From positions 1 to 64,000 of the forward strand of contig CAIRES010000026.1 in the NCBI GenBank assembly GCA_903877645.1: a stretch of 64,000 bases of DNA. The letters are read 5' to 3'. The stretch's first letter is position 1. Each line of letters opens with the position of its first letter. This DNA comes from an uncultured Bacteroidota bacterium (GTDB lineage: Bacteria > Bacteroidota > Bacteroidia > Chitinophagales > Chitinophagaceae). The notes beneath the pieces were generated by a model, which was not told the origin of the DNA, did not search any database, and saw only the letters and a program-made list of their open reading frames with translations. Shown piece by piece: positions 60,159 to 64,000 of the stretch. A program made the translations under genes and the position numbers.

Positions 60159-60848
60159 CTATATTAATCCTTCGTCGCTCATACTCAGGTATTCGTTGCC
60201 CGCAATGATAATATGGTCGAGCAGCAAAATATCCATCAGTTTAGCGGCTTCGTTAAGTTTTTGGGTGATCTGTTTGTCTGCCTCACTTGCTCTTTTGTTG
60301 CCCGATGGGTGGTTATGGGCAATAATAAGCTGGCTGGCATTATACAGCAAGCAGTTTTTCAGTATCATCCTGATGTCTACAACCGTACCGGTAAGGCCAC
60401 CACTGCTAATGAATTCCTGCCTGATGAGCCTGCTGGCATGGTTGAGATACAGCACCAAACACACCTCATGGTTGAGGTCTTGCAGCAGCGGCATGATGAA
60501 GGGGACAACTTCCCTGCTTTTCTTCATTATGGGGCGTTCCGGCATTTCGCTGATCTGCCGCCTGCGGCCCAACTCCATAGCGGCAGCAATGGTGATGGCT
60601 CTTGCCTCGCCGATGCCATTGGTCTGCTGCAGTTCTTCGAGGCTCAGCCGGCCGAGCTGTAGCAGGTTGTTGCCTGCCAGTTGCAAGGTTTCCCGGGCCA
60701 GGTCGAGTGCAGAACGTTTTGGGGTGCCGCTGCCTATGAGAATGGCCAACAATTCGGCATCAGAGAGGGCCGCAGCACCTTTTTGCTGCATCCGCTCGCG
60801 CGGGCGCTCGTCTTCAGTCCAGTTCTTTATGCTGCTCGAGGTACTCAT
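60159..60848 (-). CDS. radC: RadC family JAB-domain DNA repair-associated protein
   Basis: The protein has 229 residues. The N-terminal helix-hairpin-helix part (ELLAILIGSGTPKRSALDLARETL, then LQQTNGIGEARAITIAAAMELGRR) is followed by the MPN/JAB metalloprotease-like domain with metal motif HNHPSGNKRASEAD and LLDHIIIAGNEYLSMSDEGLI. The role of RadC is unsettled; the link to repair is historical. The metal-binding His and Asp are present. ATG 60848. It lies 20 bp upstream of the xth start, so the two might share a transcript, although xth has its own promoter box. Confidence 0.92.
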   Translation of the reverse strand: MSTSSSIKNWTEDERPRERMQQKGAAALSDAELLAILIGSGTPKRSALDLARETLQLAGNNLLQLGRLSLEELQQTNGIGEARAITIAAAMELGRRRQISEMPERPIMKKSREVVPFIMPLLQDLNHEVCLVLYLNHASRLIRQEFISSGGLTGTVVDIRMILKNCLLYNASQLIIAHNHPSGNKRASEADKQITQKLNEAAKLMDILLLDHIIIAGNEYLSMSDEGLI

Positions 60849-60964
60849 TCGGGATGATGAAAATAGCTAATTTTCTGCTTTCAGCAGACATCTTCATAAG
60901 AAATTACTTTAGGGCTATCAGCAGACACTATAACAGTATTGATGCAATTGTAAGCTATGGGGAG

Positions 60965-60972
60965 TAACTTTG
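60965..60972 (+). promoter_or_regulatory. -7 box TAACTTTG of bshC
   Basis: TAACTTTG lies 19 nt before the GTG start at 60992. A TTG at 60939-60941 is 23 bp upstream and could be the -33 element. Confidence 0.5.
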
Positions 60973-60991
60973 CCCCGAAAACTGCATATCT

Positions 60992-62587
60992 GTGGATAGA
61001 AGTTATACGTATATACCATATAAAGACACCGGGTACTTCTCACACCTTGTTACTGATTATTTAAGCAATAGTGAAACCGCCCGGCCATTTTTTTTATATC
61101 AACCATCTGCGGAAGGCTTATCTGAAGCAATAGCAGACAGGGCCAAGTACCCGATAAACCGGAAAGCACTTGTCTCTGTATTAAACAAGCAATATACTAA
61201 GCTGAATAAGTACGACAAGGTTGAAGCCAATATTGCATTACTGGCTGATGAAACGACCTTTACGGTATGTACTGCCCACCAGCCCAACCTGCTTACCGGT
61301 TATCTATACTTTATCTATAAGATCCTCCATGCCATAAAGCTGGCAGAAGAATTAACAACACTGCACCCCGGAAAGAACTTTGTGCCGGTATACTATATGG
61401 GCAGTGAGGATAATGACCTGGAAGAACTGGGTACTTTCCGCTACGAAGGCGAGAAATATGTGTGGGATGGCGATGAGCAAACGGGGGCTGTAGGCCGCAT
61501 GAAAACTGCCGGATTGAAACCATTGCTTGACAAGCTATTCAAAACCTTTGGGCCTCCCGGCAGCAACTGCGATGAATTGCAGGCGTTACTTACCACAGCT
61601 TATCTGAAGCACGATACTATAGCCGATGCCACACAATACCTGGTTCATGAATTGTTTGGCAGGTATGGCCTTATTGTTATCAACCCGGATGAAGCAGAAT
61701 TGAAGGCATCATTTATCCCGGTAATGAAGGACGAATTATTGAAACAGGAAGCCTACCCCATTATAGCCGGCCAGATAGAAAAACTGGGCGTACACTATAA
61801 GATACAAGCCCACCCGCGCCTGATCAACCTGTTTTACCTGACCAATAATGTGCGGGAGCGGATAGAAAAAAAGGGAGACACCTGGGTAGTGGTGAATACG
61901 GCTACCAAGTGGTCCGAACAGGAATTAATGGACGAACTCAGCCAGCATCCGGAACGTTTCAGCCCGAATGTGATGCTGCGGGGGCTATACCAGGAAACGA
62001 TACTGCCCAATGTGGCCTTTATTGGCGGGGGCGCTGAAGTTGCCTACTGGCTGCAACTGATGACCCTGTTTGAACATTACCACGTTTTCTATCCGACTAT
62101 ATTACTCCGCCAGTCTGTGCTGTGGATAGACCACACGCAGAGCCAGCTGAGGAAACAGCTATTGCTGAGTACGGAGGAAATATTTAAGCCGGAGGTGCAG
62201 ATCGTACGCGACTACGTTTCCGCCAATAGCACAGATGCCTGGCAAACGAATGAAGAAACAAAAGCCATTGAAACCATATTCCAGGGCCTGCGACAAAAGG
62301 CGGTGAGCCTGGATCCTACACTTGGCTCATCGGCCGAAGCGGCGCTGGCCAAAATGCGGCGGCAACTGACCACACTGGAAAAGAAAATGCTGCGGGCTGA
62401 GAAAAGGAAAATGCAGACCCAACTATTGAAGATCACGCGTTTAAAGAACGTTCTTTTCCCACGAAACAGCCTGCAAGAGCGCGTCGAGAATTTCTCTGAA
62501 TACTATCTGCGATATGGCAGCGCATTTTTCGACGTTCTGAAAGAGGGCATAAAGCCTTTAGCTGATCAATTCCTTGTGATCGAATAA
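60992..62587 (+). CDS. bshC: Bacillithiol biosynthesis cysteine-adding enzyme
   Basis: BshC is thought to add cysteine to glucosaminyl-malate in the last step of bacillithiol synthesis. The protein has 531 residues, the family length. It shows the start IPYKDTGYFSHLVTDYLS, the Rossmann-like core TVCTAHQPNLLTGYLYFIYKILHAIKLAEEL, the YMGSEDNDLEELGTFRYEG block, GRYGLIVINPDE, and a C-terminal coiled coil (MLRAEKRKMQTQLLKITRLKNVLFPRNSLQERVENF). No ATG precedes residue 1; GTG 60992 is the start and fits the promoter box. It implies bacillithiol as the low-molecular-weight thiol of this organism. Confidence 0.93.
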   Translation: MDRSYTYIPYKDTGYFSHLVTDYLSNSETARPFFLYQPSAEGLSEAIADRAKYPINRKALVSVLNKQYTKLNKYDKVEANIALLADETTFTVCTAHQPNLLTGYLYFIYKILHAIKLAEELTTLHPGKNFVPVYYMGSEDNDLEELGTFRYEGEKYVWDGDEQTGAVGRMKTAGLKPLLDKLFKTFGPPGSNCDELQALLTTAYLKHDTIADATQYLVHELFGRYGLIVINPDEAELKASFIPVMKDELLKQEAYPIIAGQIEKLGVHYKIQAHPRLINLFYLTNNVRERIEKKGDTWVVVNTATKWSEQELMDELSQHPERFSPNVMLRGLYQETILPNVAFIGGGAEVAYWLQLMTLFEHYHVFYPTILLRQSVLWIDHTQSQLRKQLLLSTEEIFKPEVQIVRDYVSANSTDAWQTNEETKAIETIFQGLRQKAVSLDPTLGSSAEAALAKMRRQLTTLEKKMLRAEKRKMQTQLLKITRLKNVLFPRNSLQERVENFSEYYLRYGSAFFDVLKEGIKPLADQFLVIE

Positions 62588-62591
62588 CTGC

Positions 62592-64000
62592 TCACTTCAT
62601 TAATTCGGAATAGCTAATAGAAGTGTAAGGAACAGTTGTGTCTATACAGAAGTAGTAGCTGTTCAGTTTAGTCGCAGACCTCAGGTCCCAGCAACCAATA
62701 AAAACATTTTTGTTGCCATTCGTGTAGTTCATGCCCTGATCTGGTTGCATAAAAACAAACGTTCTTTGTGGCTCTTCATTCCCCAGGGCAGAGAGCATAA
62801 TACTTTCTTCCGGCGTAGCCCAGGTCATTTTCAAGGCAGCGGAAACTGCCTGTTCCCCATCAGGTATCAATATTTTGGTCAAATTTTTCTCTTTCATTTT
62901 CTCATTAATATGAGTGAGCAACACAACCCTGTTGATGAAATAATTTGCTGACCGGCAAATATATCCAAGCCGGATAGAAAAAATAAGGGCAAGAACAAGC
63001 ACTACAATCCTGGGATGCAGTAATGGGAGAACGTAGTACACAAATGGCGCAGCGCAGATAATGGCGAGCGGCATATACTCAAATTCGAAGTAAAATCTGT
63101 GTTGCGCGTCGGCATCGGGGTAAGATATGCAGAGAAGAGAAACATAAAGAGCAACAAAGCCAAAAGAAAAAAGAAACATTATATATTTCCGCTTTCTTAC
63201 CAACTCCCAAAGACCTACAATAAACAATAGCGCCGCCGGCCAATAATTGGTAAGACAACTCCTCATAAAAAAATGAAAATGGCCACTGCTGAATACACTT
63301 ATGATCTTTTGCCATGAGATCCCGGCTACATTTTCAAGCCTTGTACTATCATAACCATGATGTACGCCAATGTAGTATTTACGATAACAAAGAAATAAAA
63401 GAACAACCGTGCAGATTGCAGATTGCCAGGGCGCAAAGGGCCAGTCTGTATGTCTCAGCCAAAAGAAGAACCACAAATATATGGCGGCGAGCATGACCAG
63501 GGGGTGGGTCCATATTGCAAAGTAAAATGCAAGAAAAAACACCGGCAAAATAATGAGAAAGGGTCTCTTTTTACGAGCCATGTACAGTACCGTCCCAAAT
63601 GCAAAAAGCAATAGTGCGATACCCTCGCTGGGTGGATAGTAAAAGGTGTCACTTACAAATAGCGTGGCATATAGACCAAATAAAACAGCAAGGGCGTAAT
63701 TCTCATACTTGTAGATCAACAGTACTACTACTAAAATAAACAGCAGGTAAGCAGATGCAGAGAATAATACTAATACAGTCCACAGCGGCAAGTGCAGGTG
63801 AAAGGCGGCATAAGGGAGCAATTGTGACAGGTAGCCCCCATAGCGGGAATCACCTACTTGGAAGGCATTGTCGTTGATCATCCGGAACAGACCGTGCGGT
63901 GTATCGATAAATAAGCACCGCTCCTTATAAAAAAAAACAGACCCAATGAGCATCAACGACAACAAAACAAGCACCATTTTCTCGGGAACCAAAGCCTTGC
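62592..64000 (-). CDS. Multispan membrane protein, glycosyltransferase-like (5' end probably outside window)
   Basis: About twelve membrane helices (for example VLVLLSLMLIGSVFFY, LLFILVVVLLIYKY, LIILPVFFLAFYFAIWTHPLVMLAAIYLWFFF, SAICTVVLLFLCYRKYYIGV) and a short periplasmic C-terminus (AALKMTWATPEESIMLSALG). The layout recalls GT-C type or O-antigen-related membrane enzymes, but no catalytic DxD was recognised. The frame is open to the window edge. Starts inside the window are ATG 63977 and TTG 63992, which would place the first helix at the very N-terminus, so the true start is probably beyond 64000. It converges on bshC with 4 bp between stops. Confidence 0.65.
   Translation of the reverse strand, partial: KALVPEKMVLVLLSLMLIGSVFFYKERCLFIDTPHGLFRMINDNAFQVGDSRYGGYLSQLLPYAAFHLHLPLWTVLVLFSASAYLLFILVVVLLIYKYENYALAVLFGLYATLFVSDTFYYPPSEGIALLLFAFGTVLYMARKKRPFLIILPVFFLAFYFAIWTHPLVMLAAIYLWFFFWLRHTDWPFAPWQSAICTVVLLFLCYRKYYIGVHHGYDSTRLENVAGISWQKIISVFSSGHFHFFMRSCLTNYWPAALLFIVGLWELVRKRKYIMFLFSFGFVALYVSLLCISYPDADAQHRFYFEFEYMPLAIICAAPFVYYVLPLLHPRIVVLVLALIFSIRLGYICRSANYFINRVVLLTHINEKMKEKNLTKILIPDGEQAVSAALKMTWATPEESIMLSALGNEEPQRTFVFMQPDQGMNYTNGNKNVFIGCWDLRSATKLNSYYFCIDTTVPYTSISYSELMK

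Noticed and set aside
1-64000. tRNA or rRNA genes
   Set aside because: I looked for the conserved T-loop sequence with cloverleaf arms and for rRNA signatures on both strands and saw none. A tRNAscan-SE run would be decisive.

Overview
The window is chromosomal DNA of a member of the Bacteroidota, most likely a Chitinophagia-type bacterium. Four secreted proteins carry type IX secretion system (T9SS) type A sorting domains (4.3, 7.0, 20.9 and 22.4 kb). There is a flexirubin/aryl-polyene style export and tailoring operon, a bshC gene for bacillithiol, several families seen mostly in this phylum (DUF4294, DUF6427, DUF6175, GxxExxY), and repeated promoter boxes of the Bacteroidota type TAnnTTTG. 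No rRNA, tRNA or CRISPR array was seen. Many starts were moved from TTG/GTG to ATG codons that fit signal peptides or family N termini.

Layout. 0-12.4 kb: a partial gene, an ALDH7-type aldehyde dehydrogenase, recQ, two T9SS cell-surface proteins, a lipoprotein and an M3 oligopeptidase (dcp). 12.55-19.62 kb: an AT-rich integrative element bounded by a 12-bp direct repeat. It has a tyrosine recombinase at its left end, then a six-gene operon on the minus strand: four or five exported proteins of LPP20/FlgT/CsgG-like flavour including DUF6175, plus one cytosolic protein with a nucleoside-deoxyribosyltransferase/TIR-like motif. Upstream of the operon lie three TGACGTCA palindromes at exact 10-bp spacing and a 9-bp inverted repeat. 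This is the best candidate for an undescribed system.

20-31 kb: small membrane proteins, two more T9SS proteins, DUF6159, a carboxypeptidase-like plus TonB-plug-like protein without a barrel, guaB, a membrane protein with a DNAJC11-like C-terminus, a broken WD40 gene and a DUF695 protein. 31.1-43.8 kb: one long plus-strand run (acyl carrier protein, LpxL-like acyltransferase, NodB deacetylase, LolA-like carrier, lipoprotein, GT2-DUF2062, a 1287-residue MMPL-PlsC-methyltransferase fusion, a CrtI-like oxidoreductase, a C45 acyltransferase). It looks like the loading, transport and tailoring half of a flexirubin-type lipid pathway; no ketosynthases are in the window. A GxxExxY gene and a 191-bp inverted-repeat element interrupt it.

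43.8-51.4 kb: DsbD with separately encoded copies of its first and last domains, purQ, DUF6427 and two exported proteins of unknown function. 51.4-55.7 kb: an AT-rich accessory patch with small orphan genes, a GNAT acetyltransferase and an IS1595-family insertion sequence. 56-64 kb: housekeeping genes (DCC-family DUF393, DUF4294, ribF, xth, radC, bshC), a zeta-toxin-like P-loop gene with a small overlapping partner, and a multispan membrane protein running off the end.

Several predicted -7 boxes sit only 4-6 nt from the start codon, which suggests leaderless mRNAs.
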